Shown piece after piece: positions 37,401 through 50,228 of a stretch of DNA of 64,000 bases. How positions within the stretch are numbered: the stretch's first letter is position 1; every line of letters begins with the position of its first letter. The position numbers were made by a program, and so were the translations under genes. This DNA comes from Camarhynchus parvulus (Eukaryota; Chordata; Aves; Passeriformes; Thraupidae), in NCBI RefSeq assembly GCF_901933205.1, contig NC_044573.1, positions 33,762,993-33,826,992 on the forward strand, written 5' to 3'. The notes under the pieces were generated by a model. It saw nothing but the letters and a program-made list of their open reading frames with translations. It had not been told where the DNA came from and searched no databases.

Positions 37401-40400
37401 ATGCAAAAACTTGCAAATATTGGATTTTTACCTACTAGTTCTTGCTAAAAGGGTAGAGATGTCATGCAGTAAAGTACAAGGAAACTTAAATCAGATTTTT
37501 AAGTAGCTAAGCTTAAATTGTGTGGCTTATTTGACAAATTTTGCTTGCTTCACTGGTTTTCATTGCAACCTGTATTGTCTTAGGGGCACCTTGCAGTTCT
37601 GCAGGCCATGGTTCACTGCCCCAAGAGGCCTGAGAAGCTTTCTATTGAATTAAACAAAGAGTGAATCAGAGCCAAGAAATACACCATATCTTTGATTGAA
37701 TTTATGAACCTTGCAGTGACTTGATGAAGCTGTCAAACATGTAGATATTTTTTGAGAAATTACTCAAAATTCACAACTGAATCTTCATGAGATTAACTAA
37801 TGTGACAGCAAAGGGAAAGGTGCTTAAGGGACTATTTTAAATAAGTCATCGTCACATAAGTGTTCCTGCATGTATTTTACAAACTCCAAGCTCTATCCTT
37901 AAAAGCTTCCTGCAAGTGAGATCTGCTTTTAGTGGTTTTTGCTGACTTAAATGCAGCTTTGAAATAACCTAAGTAAACCATTGATTCTTTTTATCCACAT
38001 AGTATATTCCTATCTAAGGGCATGAAACTTGCTATTCTGTAAGATTTATCTTTGTTCTGTGTCTGAGGAGAACTTAAAGATTCATTATTATTAGAAATAC
38101 AAGACATATGTTAAATGAAAGACAAGTTTTGCTGCATAACTGTTTGAAGTTCATTTATGGTTATGATGGGAGATTTTAAGGAGCAGTTTCTGAAATATGG
38201 AGCATGAAAGAAGGATGTCTGCAATCCTTCCTGAGACTCTACTGACTGTATACTGAATATCACAAAATATGAAGAAAAAGCATATTTTAGTACTGCATGA
38301 ATTCAGGCACATAGGAGAAATAATTCCCTTTAATCCTTTGATGTTCTAGGGGTCAGAACATGTTTTTTAATTTCTGTGGAAACCTTTGAAATTTTAGTGA
38401 TTTATATTAGTCAAAACTCAGAAATATTTTGATCATGAAATATTTCTTAGTGGTTCTAGTAGTCTGAACTGTATTGCTCAGGTTCTCCCTAGTCAGGCTG
38501 CATCTTCCCTCATGCATCATAATTCCTCAGTGAAACCAAAATGTTCTTCATTTTCACATAAAGTTAAGTTGTAGGATCTTCAGTTTCCTTCTTCTCAGAT
38601 AAAGTTTGTGGTATTCTAAACTCTTCTTTAGTACTACTCTTGGTTCACAGAACCTACTGGCAACTGCATAAGATAACTTTTGTTGTGTGATTGAAAAATA
38701 ATCCACAAATGTGGTTGGGGTTCATTTTCCATTTTCTGCTGCTGGGCTCAAGTGCCTTCTTTGGAATACAGGCAATTTACCTCTAGCCTGAACTAATAAT
38801 TATTTATTTTTGTCCTATGGTCCAATTCCAGTCCTTATTATTCTACTTAGCATTAATTTAGCCTTTCGAATATCCAATGTATATATATCTCATTTATTGA
38901 ATTTTTTCTTTTATGCTTACCCTTATTTTTATAGTTCAACGGAGAACAGCCTTTCAATTTACACATCCAAAAACATTTTTTATAATGCAAAGTTATATCT
39001 AAAACTCTCTGTAATTGTTTGAAAACAGAACATCCAAGAGACAACTAGTTGATGAGACAAAATTCATTGCTTTGGCACAGAAGAAGAACAGATTACCAGG
39101 CACATGATTTTACTAGTTTTTAGCTTTGTTAGTCTTGTCTCTGTGAATTGTTCTCAAGGCAACTGAAGAAATACAATTCAGCTTTTCCTTCTGCTCAAAT
39201 CATCTTCCTATTAGAACTTTATTTCCATATTTGAGGCTGAATGGGACCATGAATCAACTAAGTCCTTTCTCTCCAGGTTCTTAAGGAGATTTCTTTGTCA
39301 TATCTTTCTTTTATTGTTGGTGTATAAAATACAAATTGTAAGTAGAAAATTGTGAGGTAATTCCCTTAGAGAGCCCTGGGCACCTGCTGCCTGAATGCCT
39401 CTCATTCTATCCCAGGAAAGATTGCTAGATTACAAATCTTTCCCTCACGCTGGACATAGAGCTAAATTGCCCAGCAGGAGACATCTCTATGATCCTTGAA
39501 AAATCTGCCAATATAGGGTGGCATTTCTCACGTGCCATGCCCTGCCACCATGGTGAGAGGACCTATTGCCAATAAGCTTGACATGCTCATGCAGGCTGAG
39601 AGCTCAATCACTGCACATTTCTGACTCATTTCTTAGTATAATCCCATTTTACCAATTCACATACAAGCCCCAAAACAGCAAAGGAAATGCAGTGTCCTGT
39701 CTTCACTGGCATGTTAGGAGACAGCTACTTCACCAGATTCCAAAGAGTTCCTTCAGCTAGCTCAACAGTGTGAAGCAGACCAAAGAATGCTCTGGAATTT
39801 TTGTGGTGAATACTCTTACTGCAGTTACTCTTTCTTGCCGTCTCTTACTGCAATTTCAAGAGGTTAACTGGGATACAGTCAAATATTGCTACCTCCCACC
39901 AGATTCCTGAGTAGTGCAGAGAGAGACGATAACCATAGTGTTTCTTAAAAACACTGTCTATTAATTTTCTTAGCTTTTGCTGGGGAAATGGAAACAGGCT
40001 TTGCTAGAGCATGCCTTTTAATGTAGATAAGGAAAATTGTTCAAACTTTCCCACATTTCTCTATGATCACCTTTTCCCTGTTGTCAGTGGAATTGGTGGT
40101 GCGGCTTTCTATCCTTTGTCTCCCCACTGTAGAGATTGCTTTCACCTACAAGTTAAGTAGTGGGTACAGAGAGTTCTGTTCTGTCCTCCCTGTGCCCCCA
40201 CCCTTGCAACCCTCTATCTCATGGACTGAAAGCAACATAGTTGCTGTAAAAAGTCTTACTGCACTTCAGACCTTGCTGTGTCTGACTTTTACACTACACT
40301 GACAAAATGCTGAGTTTTCACAATTACTCTCTTTTGAGCAATTGCTGTGTAAGTTATCAGTTCAAATGAAGAGTGGCAGACACTGTGTGAGGTAGAACTG

Positions 40401-41657
40401 CCATGATGATAATGAGCAAGGGTGCAAAGTCAATGGACTCAGACAGGCAGAGCTCAGAGACTCAACTCATTAGTGTACTTCTAACCTCCAAATCATTTCA
40501 ACTCCATCAAATCATCCTTTCATCTCCATCCCTAGGGGCTGTGATATATGTGAGACATTAAAGATAAGGCCTCAGGACTTCTGGTATCCTTGACAGCATT
40601 AGGAGGTAGATCTTTTCACTCCTTTCTCTTGGTTCTGCTCATTCTATTTCTGGGAATCTTTTTGTGGAACTTTTGCACCCCAGATTATGAGCTTTGGAAT
40701 ACAAAATACAAATTCTCCTATGTTGTTTAAGAATTGTTGAATAAGGAACTACTAATGTACATGAGAAAGGAGAGCAAAATAGAAGTGTCCCTCCCAAGGA
40801 CACTGCTCACTCAGTGAAGAATTGTCAAAAATAAAAATATAATTTTATACTCAAGTTTTCAATAAGGAGAACTATTGACTGAGAAAACAAGAAATCTCAA
40901 ATGACTAACAATGACCATCATGGTCCAGTCTTTCTCCAGGTATGATTATACTGAAATTAACTGATTTATTAGACACCAATTTAATGGTATGGCCCAGAGA
41001 AATGCACTAATGATCTGTCAGCACTTTTTCTAGGGCTAACAAATATAGTAAATACTTTGCAACAGCAATTGCATTAGTTCATTAATTACTTCAGTACTTT
41101 GTGAAGAATTTTTAGGGCTGGAGAGTAGAATGAGGTGGCAGAGCCCTATGAATGCTGAAGAGAAATTATTGCAATCTAAATGAAAAAATAACTGATCTTT
41201 TTCATTTAGACTTATATGCAGTCAGCTTTTCTGATAGTTGGTCTGAAGTGCCAATTGCTGTGCTTATCTGTTGTTTGTTCTTTGGAAGTGTAGATAAAGT
41301 ATCTTAAAAAAAAGTCTGCTCCTTTTCTTTTTATTCTTGATAATTTTGATTTCTGCAAAAATAAGTATTTGTTAAGCCTAACACTGTGAGTAAGCTCTTC
41401 TAGGCCAAAGGGAAGTGTTTGAATTTTGTCAGAAGTACTGAAATCTGGACAGTTTCCGAAATCTGCCCTCTTCTGGATCCTCTTCCCTTTTATTTTCAAA
41501 AGGTATGAATATTTGTGTGGGGTCTACTGGCAATACACACCTGACTAGCTGCGGAAGATGGGAATCCATGGAAGTACTTATTGCAGTAGGTACAGGCATT
41601 TAGCTTTGTGCATTGCAGAGAGAGCTGAACTAATTGCTCTCAGAGCACTTGTGTGCC
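34426..41657. other. Unique non-coding sequence
   Basis: About 7 kb without recognised genes or transposons. The interval 34480-34640 is GC-richer (G-rich on plus) and gives overlapping minus-strand open frames with no known domain. An acceptor-like TTCCTGCTTTCTTTCAG ends at 36702 and is followed by an open frame of about 40 codons to 36823, without a polyadenylation signal nearby. Otherwise the sequence is AT-rich with frequent stops. Confidence 0.5.
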
Positions 41658-41677
41658 AGAACCTTCTAGAACCTTCT
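41658..41677. promoter_or_regulatory. Perfect four-unit heat-shock-element-like site
   Basis: AGAACCTTCTAGAACCTTCT reads as four contiguous alternating pentamers nGAAn-nTTCn-nGAAn-nTTCn with no mismatch in the twelve specified bases. This matches the binding arrangement of trimeric heat shock factors (HSF1/2 family). It is also a 10-bp direct duplication of AGAACCTTCT, so slippage could have produced it. No TATA box, CpG-rich promoter or gene is adjacent, so any role would be as a distal site. Confidence 0.5.
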
Positions 41678-43234
41678 GATCATCTGATGTTCTGCTCCAG
41701 CTGAGTTATCCAAACTCAGGAACTGCACTAATGTACCTACTTTTGGTTGTTGAGCTGGCTTGAAGAAATGCAAAATTATACTTGCATATAATATTCTGCT
41801 TGGACACGTGCAAGGTTCACCTCATATGGGTCTGACTACACAAAAAACCCCAAACATGATACTAATATCAATTCTGTTTAATCATCTAGTGTATTGGATT
41901 TGATAAGGCCTGAAATGATTCCTGTATGAATATTTATAATAGGACTATCATTATGAAATTGTAAAAAATATGTTTTTATTGCATGACAAGTATAACCTAT
42001 TGTCATATAGAACTAACAGGTATTTCCTTACATGTGAAATTCCATAATGCATGTGCTATAGTGCTACATTATTGATTTATGCTGGAATCAAAGCATCCAG
42101 TATCACATAATAGATTACAAAGTCTGTCATACAGAGAGCTGAGATTAATGCATTGAGCAGTACTATAACCATTGGTGTTTAAGATCTTGTGGTTATTTTA
42201 AAAGAGCTGTTGCATTTGTCGTTGGTCAAAATTGACAGCTACATCAAATTAAGTGTATCAGCAAATAGACAGAAGGAAGTTAAACTGCAAGGAGACTTAA
42301 AGAGGTCAGAATAGTACAGTGCAGGAACATGACATATATTTTGTGTAAAATACCAAGGAAGAAAAAAAAACATCAAAAATTTGAAGGTGGATTTCCTGAA
42401 AAAAACAGGGAACATCTGAAGATGATAAAAATAACCAAAACACGAGACAGATGTTCTGGATTCCATGTAGAGCCTCAGAGGAAACAGGGTAGCTTTCGTA
42501 GCTCTGGTGAGTCATTGTGCAGAATAAAGCATGATCTTTTGTTTTCATGTCGTTGGAAATATTAAAGAAACTGTGAAAATATAAAAATATAAACAAAAAT
42601 TATCTAGGAGACATTAAGTCAAGATTCTGATGTAAGAGATTTGAAAAAACTTAAGTAATGTGAGTGTTTACTTCCCAATGGCTTTAGGACAGAGATATGG
42701 GTCAAATGCACATTTAATTCAGTAAAACACTACAGTGGACTTAATTTTGAACATGGAGCTCAAGCAGACCTCTTTTCTTTAGACATTGATTTTCCAATTC
42801 TCCAAAATACTGGGTAATTACAGAATTTAAGCATACAGGATAATTTTCACATTTGAAAGACTTTCCTAAGTTGCAACCTATTAAGAGAGAAAAAAATTAT
42901 GAGAAGGAAATCTTTGTGCAGTGGGAGATATATGGAATAACAGATATTTGGGAAATGTTATTTACCTTGTTTGCTTTATTTCACTTTGGTGTAAATAATG
43001 ATTCAAAATGGAAGACCTTTATAGTACACCTTAAAATATATTTCAGTTCTTGGACTTGCTGGGATCTAAATCCCTGTGTGGGAAAAGAACAAATGGGAAA
43101 ACTGTTCTTCCACTGATCCTTCCACCTGCATTTGTTTCATTGAAAACTCTGGCGAAATAGAAAATTTAGCTTTTCATTCTGTTAAAAAAAAAGTGTTCCT
43201 TTCACTGTCTTTTTCACCTTCATTTTGTTTCACC
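41678..43234. other. Unique AT-rich non-coding sequence
   Basis: No gene recognised. Overlapping open frames on both strands at 42239-42596 share the same A/T-rich sequence and have no domains. A nine-A run lies near 42362. Confidence 0.5.
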
Positions 43235-43272
43235 TTTTGGTTTTTTTTTGGTTGGTTTGTGGGTTGGTGTTT
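43235..43272. repeat. G/T-rich low-complexity tract
   Basis: TTTTGG, a T-run, then GGTTGGTTTGTGGGTTGGTGT. Same class as the tract at 12937-13128. Confidence 0.8.
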
Positions 43273-44434
43273 CAATGCAGTGGATATAACCAGGATGACT
43301 GATGATTGGGAAAATTAGGCTTCAGCAGTGCAGTCATAAGGAGTTTCCATCTGTAATCTGCCATTCTCATACTGGACAGCAAAAATGCCTCAACTTCCGC
43401 CCCTGTGTATGCACAGTCCTGAGCACTACATAGCAGAAAGGAAGATGCATCTTGTGGAGTCAAAATAATATAGTACTTTCCATCTATAAGAGAGTTAGCA
43501 GCAGAGAATATTTGCCATGGGGAGAAATACAAACAAATATTTTCTTAGTTTGGGAACTTAAGAAAATATTCATGTGTGCAGGTGAAGTTAAGAACAAATA
43601 ATTAGTAACCTCACCTAAACACAGAGGCTGAGGTTGGCAGGTCTTGAGTGCCCAGCACAGCCCAGATGGACCAGTTTTAATTTACCTCCTATACCTGTCT
43701 TTTCTTCCTGGCTGTGTGAAATGCTGTCTGGTAAATTTCTGAAGACTTCTCTAGCAATGCTGACTGTGAGGTTTCCAAAGGGTTCTTCTGACACAGCCTA
43801 ATATTCCCTTGTTTGTTGCCTCAGCGCTCTTACCCTTTCTATATTCATCTGTACTTCACTGTGATATTTTTCGAAGGACTCCTAGGGCTTTGAATCTCCT
43901 GATGGCTTTTTTATCATTGAGGAAAATCCAGCACTGGTTTCTGAAAATGCTCAAGACTGTGAGTCCAAAAGATTGCATAGCCTTTCTTTAAATTCAGAAG
44001 TCATGGGAGAGGTTTCCCCAGGTATGTTACAAAACCACCTTTTCCAATATATGATCAGGAATGTGAGGTGTACTGATCTGATCCTTGAGAAATCTACCAT
44101 TTACTAAAATCCTGGAAGCCTTATGGGAAAAGCTATAAATGCCATTTCAAACTGTGCTTGATGTTTCAGGTGGTTTTCTCCATTTCACCTATAAATGGGA
44201 ACAAATTATTCAAGAGGTGAAGAGTGGAAAATAACCTCAAACATCAGTTTAAGTAGTTTAAGAGGTGCAAGAGAAATTTTAATTAAATCTTGATGATTAT
44301 GTGAAGATTGTTTTGGTGAGCTGGAAGCAAACTGAATTTTACTTCATGTTAAATTTTAATTTGTTTTGTCTGCTGTTCTTTCACTACAATTTCGGTGGCT
44401 TCACAGGCTATCACAACACTTGGAGATTAGGAGT

Positions 44435-44466
44435 AGAAGGACTAAAATACAGAAGGACTAAAATAT
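44435..44466 (+). repeat. 16-bp tandem duplication
   Basis: AGAAGGACTAAAATAC at 44435-44450 is followed by a copy with one mismatch at 44451-44466. A simple slippage duplication. Confidence 0.85.
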
Positions 44467-46111
44467 AGTTTCTTCCTGGGTGGCTTAGATACTTAAGCAC
44501 AGATTTGTAGATGTTTCAAGACTTCAGATCCAGCCCAGCAAAAGGACTTTTGTGACTAACTTTTACCAGAATTCACCAGAGTTAGAAAGATGTCTGACTA
44601 GCTTGGGTGGTAAGCATCATGAGCATAATTCATGGTGCGTTGTAATGAAGACCATGCTCCCAAGTGATTTAATCCAATATTCATGCCATTTTATGCAAGT
44701 TTACCTTCAATGGAGCATCTGCAATATGAAGACATGTCACTGTATGCAGGAATGATAAAAAATCTGGGACCTTCTGCTTCTTGGGGCTCTCTCTGAAGTC
44801 AAGAAGAAGCCATAGCAGCTAGCTTGAACATTTGATATTCTGAATAGAGCACTTTGGTGCTTTGGAAATATTTTACTCTGCACCAAAATAAATTTAAAAA
44901 AAAAGACAATCTTACTGGGAAATGATCAGATTTAACAAACCAGTTTGAATGCATTTATCCTGGCAGGCTGGTGAACCTTATTTGTCTGCTTTATTTTTAA
45001 GGGCTTCCTCATCCCTATTCTCTTCTTGCCAGCAGTTCAAACAGTGAGTAGGAACACCTTGTTCTGGAAGCTGCTTTCCAAAGTACTTGTTGGAGAGCAC
45101 ACAACAAAAATATTTTACCACATGTGAAAACAAATATCTCTGAATAGCAATTACAAACAATTACTTAGCTTTTTGAAACGTTATAGTTGTGTATCTGTTT
45201 GTTTTTTCTCTCCTTTCAGATACTCAGTTATAATTTGTTAAACTCAATCAAATAATTTTAGAAAACATAATAAACATTTAATATGCATCAAAGCCATCTG
45301 GAAATGCTCTGCACTGCACACAGAAACAGTGGGATTCATCTATGCATATTCAGCATTGGAGGTTTTCACTCTCTAACTTTTACATTAGCAACACAAATAA
45401 CCTGGGTTGAGAACGTGCTTAAGCAAAAGAAACTAATCAGTGTAAGCCTTTTAGAGGTTGGGCATTTGAAAATCCTATGAAGCATCCCTATCCTCTCTGA
45501 CATTTAACTTCCAGTGAACACCTAACCCCATTTTCAGATCCATCTCAGCTGTTTGGGAGACCTAATGCAAGTGCCCAGGTCAGAGATGATGACAGAGTCA
45601 TGAGCTGGTCACATGCCCAGCTGAGGCCAGTGCTGATTAGTGTCAGACTATTTAAAATACAGCAAAATTTTTTGGTGTGTTTTATATGCAACACATACAC
45701 AATTACTAGGATTGAGTTAAAGCAGGTGATCAGCGCAGGAAAATGAAAACCCTGAGAGGGGAACATGATTCAGGGTCTTAAAAGATGCAAGTACTGCCAG
45801 GACTGCTTAGGTCAAGCACTGTTGGTCTTGATTGATAATTTTTGGTGCTGGAAAAAATCATGCATATTATCATACATACCCCAAAAGAGTGGGCAATACC
45901 ACAAGTATGCTCAGAAGGGCTTTGGTCTTCTGTGTCAATTCTGACACAGGAGAGGAGGAGGGGGAGTAAAGGTAGACCAGAGTTTTCTGTTTCAACAAAT
46001 CTTTCTTTCCTCTTCATTTCTCAACAGAGTCTTTCCCTGGAAAGAAGGATGGAGAGTACCAAAGTACTTGTTTTATATACTCTAGGACTGATGGGTTTCT
46101 ATGCTTGAAAA

Positions 46112-46134
46112 TGATTGTATTGATAATACAATCA
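46112..46134. repeat. Perfect hairpin, 10-bp arms, 3-nt loop
   Basis: TGATTGTATT and AATACAATCA are exact reverse complements around GAT. It sits in unique sequence. It is too short for a microRNA precursor, and extension of the stem fails immediately outside the arms. Confidence 0.65.
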
Positions 46135-46474
46135 GCCTCCCTCAAAATTCTGGAACTCAGTGCCTGAGGTGTCTCACCTTCACATGTGAAGAAATAATTC
46201 CTACTGCAAAGAACTTGTAGCAGAAGAGGAAATAAATGTAAAATACTCTATTTGGACAAAAAGAATCCCTCTTAACTTATACAAAATAGAATATAATTAA
46301 AAGGAAGTTCGCATAGATTCACATAAAATTTGTTGAAGTAAACCCCCTTATGTTCATGGAAGGCTTCACCTTAACTATCTCTAGGTGAGGTCTGAGGCAT
46401 TTTGGAGATGTGGAAAAGGGAGGAAGTCCCATTCAGTGCTGGGCATAGGTGCAGCAAGCTGTGTCTAACTGCCC

Positions 46475-46497
46475 CTGTCTGTCTGTCTGTCTGTCTG
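46475..46497. repeat. (CTGT)n tetranucleotide microsatellite
   Basis: About five and a half perfect CTGT units followed by CTGCTGCAGCAGG. Short and probably weakly variable. Confidence 0.9.
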
Positions 46498-47039
46498 CTG
46501 CAGCAGGGGCTTTACCACATCCTCTCACCCTAGGTTTTCTTTCATGCTTATTGTGACCTGTTACTGCTTGAGTAATGTAGAGTGCAAGACATCTGCTGAA
46601 ACAACCTGAGGCTTGAAAAGGTCTACAGTTCTCCTGTAAGAGCGTGACTTCACAGCTGTTGAAACAAGTTTCCCACATTTTTTGCTTCATAGTTTCTACA
46701 AATTAAAATACCTCCACTAATATTTGCTCATTACATGAGTAATTGCTGGTTTCCTTGGGTTAGCCTATCTGTTAATAGGCTGGATAATTCACCTGCTGTG
46801 TCCAAACACTGCTATGATGGTTCAAACACTGTGGTATACTTTGTGCTACAGAAACATATTGCAGCAAGAAAATTTGCCTACATTCAACTATGGTTCAGTC
46901 AACAGATCCTCACAGGTACCAATAATTTGTTGGCATGTCGTAATATTACAATGTAAGAAAAAAAATCCTTTTATTTTTTAAGTGGTGATTGTCACAATAG
47001 ATTGAACATGCAGGATTCCAAAATACGAGCAGAGTTATT
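46498..47039. other. Unique non-coding sequence
   Basis: Nothing recognisable. The 73-codon plus frame at 46735-46956 has no family resemblance or splice boundary support. Confidence 0.5.
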
Positions 47040-48140
47040 CTGTGACAGATCATCTCAGCGCACGTAGCAAAATATTACATATCTAACAAGAATTTATGAG
47101 CACAGCCCTTTCATGAGGCTTAACTGCATTTCACCGGCACTGAAAGCTGGGATGAAGGAAGAAAGTATTAGCAGTCAGAGCTTTTTCTGCAATTTGTCGT
47201 GCATGTCAACACAGGGAAAGACAGGCTTGAGCTGGCGGTGACAGCGCAATTGAACAGATAGCATGAGACATGCCCTTCACTCTGCTGACATGCACTCAGC
47301 ATACGTCAGAGCACACTCAGTAAAGCAATTTCTGTCCTTGAGCATTCCCAGGGAAGGGACGTGCTTCTCACCCTGCACCTGTGCTTCTCTCCAGGCTCTG
47401 GCTCCTGATTAACACAACGAGAGCAGCGCTCGCAGCTCCTGTCTTTGCCCGTGCTGGATCTATAGTGCGAGATGAAAAACATTCTCAATTCATATGAGTA
47501 ATGAACATTACAAATTAGACTCAGATCAATTATTAAATGAAGATTATTATGAAATATTAAGAGGAATCTATTATACATAATGTATTTGTCACAGATTAAA
47601 AACCAGCATTCGACTAATATCTTTTTCTGCCTGATAATATATTTGGATATTTAACATATTTAAAGAGAGTGCAAAAAAGTGGGAGGAAGGTGCATCTATT
47701 AAAACAAGAAATGGATTTGCTAATGGCTTCTGCAAAAAGGAGTTTTCTTCTGTCTTGGGTATAATTTGTCTCTGGTCTCTGGTGAGGACACGCAGACCCA
47801 TCATCTCAAGCCTTTGTATCATTGTTATCATTACTTACTGCGAAGACCCTACTTTATTGTGCATGCTCTAGGAGAAGAAAAATTTTGATTTAATGTGTAG
47901 CCCTGTCAATTGTGTGCAAGTCCTGTTGATTAAAGAGTGCTTTTGTACTAACAAAATGAAGTTGCTGTTCAGCTGGGAGTTCATCATGACAGAAGGTACA
48001 AGCAGCAGAGTCACTAGTTCCCTGAGCCTCTTCTAAAGCCCTGCTGTGCTGAGCTATTTTGCATTGCATCGGATGATTCAGTGGTGCAGCTTTGTGTCCA
48101 TGCTTGATGTGGTGAGGACATGATGCTTCTACAAAACCTC
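47040..48140. promoter_or_regulatory. Possible conserved enhancer block
   Basis: This 1.1-kb block has no repeat signature and no convincing frame. Its core, 47495-47645, holds about a dozen TAAT/ATTA homeodomain cores in 150 bp (GAGTAATG, AAATTAGAC, CAATTATTAAATG, GATTATTATG, ACATAATG, CTAATATC), several times what base composition predicts by a rough count. The flanks (47100-47480 and 47640-48100) include CpG-containing words such as TCACCGGC, TGGCGGTGACAGCGC and AGCATACGTCAG, unlike the CpG-poor surroundings. I infer a developmental regulatory element. This was not tested by alignment. Confidence 0.3.
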
Positions 48141-50139
48141 ATTAAATTGTTCTCAGGACTAGAGATGGTTGAAAAAAAAGAGGAATCTTTGATAGAGCAG
48201 TTCTTCCATCAGAAAATACTGGCGCCAGAAATGAGACAACCTGTGGAGATTTGTTAGTTCCTGTAGGAATCAGGCCAAAGAGCAGGATGCCTGCTTCTTC
48301 CTGAACCTTCCTGATACCCCAGGTGGTGATAACACTTCTGTCTTACCTGACACCCCCCCCTTTCCTCCTGGGTTGGACGTCTCCTGACCTCAAAGCTGGG
48401 GTGCAGCTTTCCCAGAGTGCCAGGATCAAGGAGGACACACTGGCTTCTCCATCCTGATGGCTGAGCCCAGGAGGAGTGGCTGGGGAAGGAGAAAGGGACA
48501 GGTGAAAGGGCAATGGCCATGAGGTTCCAGGGCACTGTGGTTCTCCAGCAGAAAGGGGTGGGAGGCTGCTGGGTTGCTTGTGTGCTGTGACACAGGCAGG
48601 GAAGGAGTAGAAAAGAAGTTGAAATATGGGATGCAGGGAGAGGCTGCTGGTCCTTTGCTCCATGCAATGGAGTGTCCAGAGTGTGGGGCATGAAGCAGGA
48701 AGCCCATGGGGTGGACAGAGGGAAAGATTATATTTAGCTACAAGAAAAAAAGCAAATTATTCAGCAACCTGTCCTTTAAGGTTGTTTCCATAATAACACC
48801 TGTTTGAAAATTGGTCCATTTCAGGATTTTGCCTTTTTGCCAATACTTAGAAGGGAATCTGAAAAAGCACGAGTCATTTTGTTTTTCAGCAGGATGGACT
48901 TTTCCTATTTAACTCTGCTGCTCCAGTGTTAACAGTTTATGTTTGGATTTTGTTTTTAATTTGGCAACCTCTCATTACAACAGCCTCTGTCATCCAAGAA
49001 GCCATCACATCCCTTGTGTGCTAATATATGAAGACATTTTGGTTCTACAAGACATAGGGCTGCATCCTGCAGTTATCCTGGATAATTATCCTGGAGAAAG
49101 GAAAATTTTGAAGCCCTTGTGGTCTATTTTGTCTGTTCTAGAAGGAATATCTCACTCAGGCTTCAGTTCCAAGCTATTATTGGCTGAAAGCAATAATAAA
49201 GATACTCAAAGAACATTATTATATAATATTAATATTATATAAAATATATGAACTGGAAATTATTTAATGTTATAAATATTATATAATATTTATATATTAA
49301 ATGATATTCCTTTAATATATTTATAAACTGAAAGACAACAGATTTTTAAGCAATAGTAAATGATTAAAATATTTTTTAAATCTTTCCTAGAGCATGAAAG
49401 ATCTTCTTTGAAGCCTTTTACATCTCTTGAGTAAATATGTGCAGTTATAATCAGAGAGTTTTGTTAAACATGTATTATGTAACCAAAAACCTGGAAAAAC
49501 TCCAATGCCGTTTCTCTCTATTGTGTAAATATGTAATTAGGCAAGGTTTTTTCCAGTTCTTTTGCTGATTATATTTTCCTCAGTCATGCAAGAATGGGAT
49601 TTTTCTGCACTCAGACATACCATGGTCCGAGCTCTACAAGTCCTGACGTGGTGTCCTACCTTTCCACTCCCATTTACTAATTCTCTGTAAGTCTCCTTCT
49701 TTTAAATGGGGCAAACCCCATTTGAGATCTGACATAAAATATCAATCTAAGAGATGGTTAGGTACTCATAGCAGTGCTCAGAATAGGGATGAAAGCTAAT
49801 ATTTTTCCATCACTTGTGGCCAGTGAGAGTGGAATAGGTCACAAGACCAGAGGATTCAGATCATGAGCATGCTTCTGGTACGCAGCTATGTGGTACCTCT
49901 TTGCACAATCCCTCTTCTGTGAGAGTGCCAGACACAATAAGTGCTGTGTACGTGGAAAACACAGAAGTTGTAGGTCCTGCCCCTTGCAGCACTTATTTGT
50001 GGACAAAAGTTCTGTCCTGAGCTCTACCAGCCCTGATGGCTAGTGAGGAATGCTGAGCTGGACAGGCTGGATGAGTAAAACTTGCCCTGACTACCAACAT
50101 ATGCCCTACTTATCTGAAGCTTAATTTATACCTTCCAAG
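48141..50139. other. Non-coding; GC-richer block 48250-48720, then AT-rich
   Basis: The 48250-48720 block is clearly GC-richer than its surroundings (CCTCCTGGG, GGCTGAGCCC, a C8 run at 48353-48360). It yields three overlapping minus-strand open frames up to 145 codons (48254-48691, 48343-48663, 48426-48707), which is expected from its composition. No domain is recognised. It could be an unclassified old retroelement or a GC-biased patch. From 48750 onward the sequence is AT-rich and empty of recognisable features except the block at 49207-49325. Confidence 0.5.
49207..49325. repeat. AT-only low-complexity block with inverted repeats
   Basis: Nearly pure A/T with recurring ATTATATAATATT-type words that are mutually complementary and could form several alternative hairpins. 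Not a clean microsatellite. Confidence 0.8.
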
Positions 50140-50228
50140 GGAACTTGGTTCGGTTGTGAACCTTGCAATGTTAGGTTGGACTTGAAGATCCTAGAAGTCT
50201 TTTTGAACCTTAATGATTCTATGATTCT
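50140..50228 (+). mobile_element. CR1 LINE, extreme 3' end fragment
   Basis: The CR1 terminal block is clear: GGTTGGACTTGAAGATC, then GAAGTCTTTTTGAACCTTAA and ATTCTATGATTCT at 50217-50228. Only about 90 bp is recognisable, so the element is strongly 5' truncated or its upstream part is too diverged. The run of T just after it (50228-50235) is not part of the CR1 terminus. Confidence 0.92.

Larger units (their letters stand above)
43273..46474. other. Unique non-coding sequence
   Basis: Nothing recognised as a gene or transposon. An acceptor-like CTTCATTTCTCAACAG ends at 46026 but has no convincing exon behind it. Open frames (43272-43532 minus, 45842-46108 plus, 45778-46017 minus) overlap antiparallel or are featureless. 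Confidence 0.5.

Noticed and set aside
46112..46134. microRNA precursor
   Set aside because: The stem is only 10 bp and does not extend, so it is far too short for a pre-miRNA hairpin.
47266..47275. p53-type half-site AGACATGCCC
   Set aside because: The second half-site downstream is badly mismatched and wrongly spaced.
48254..48691. 145-codon minus-strand frame
   Set aside because: Three overlapping frames share this GC-rich block, which points to composition rather than coding. No recognised motif.
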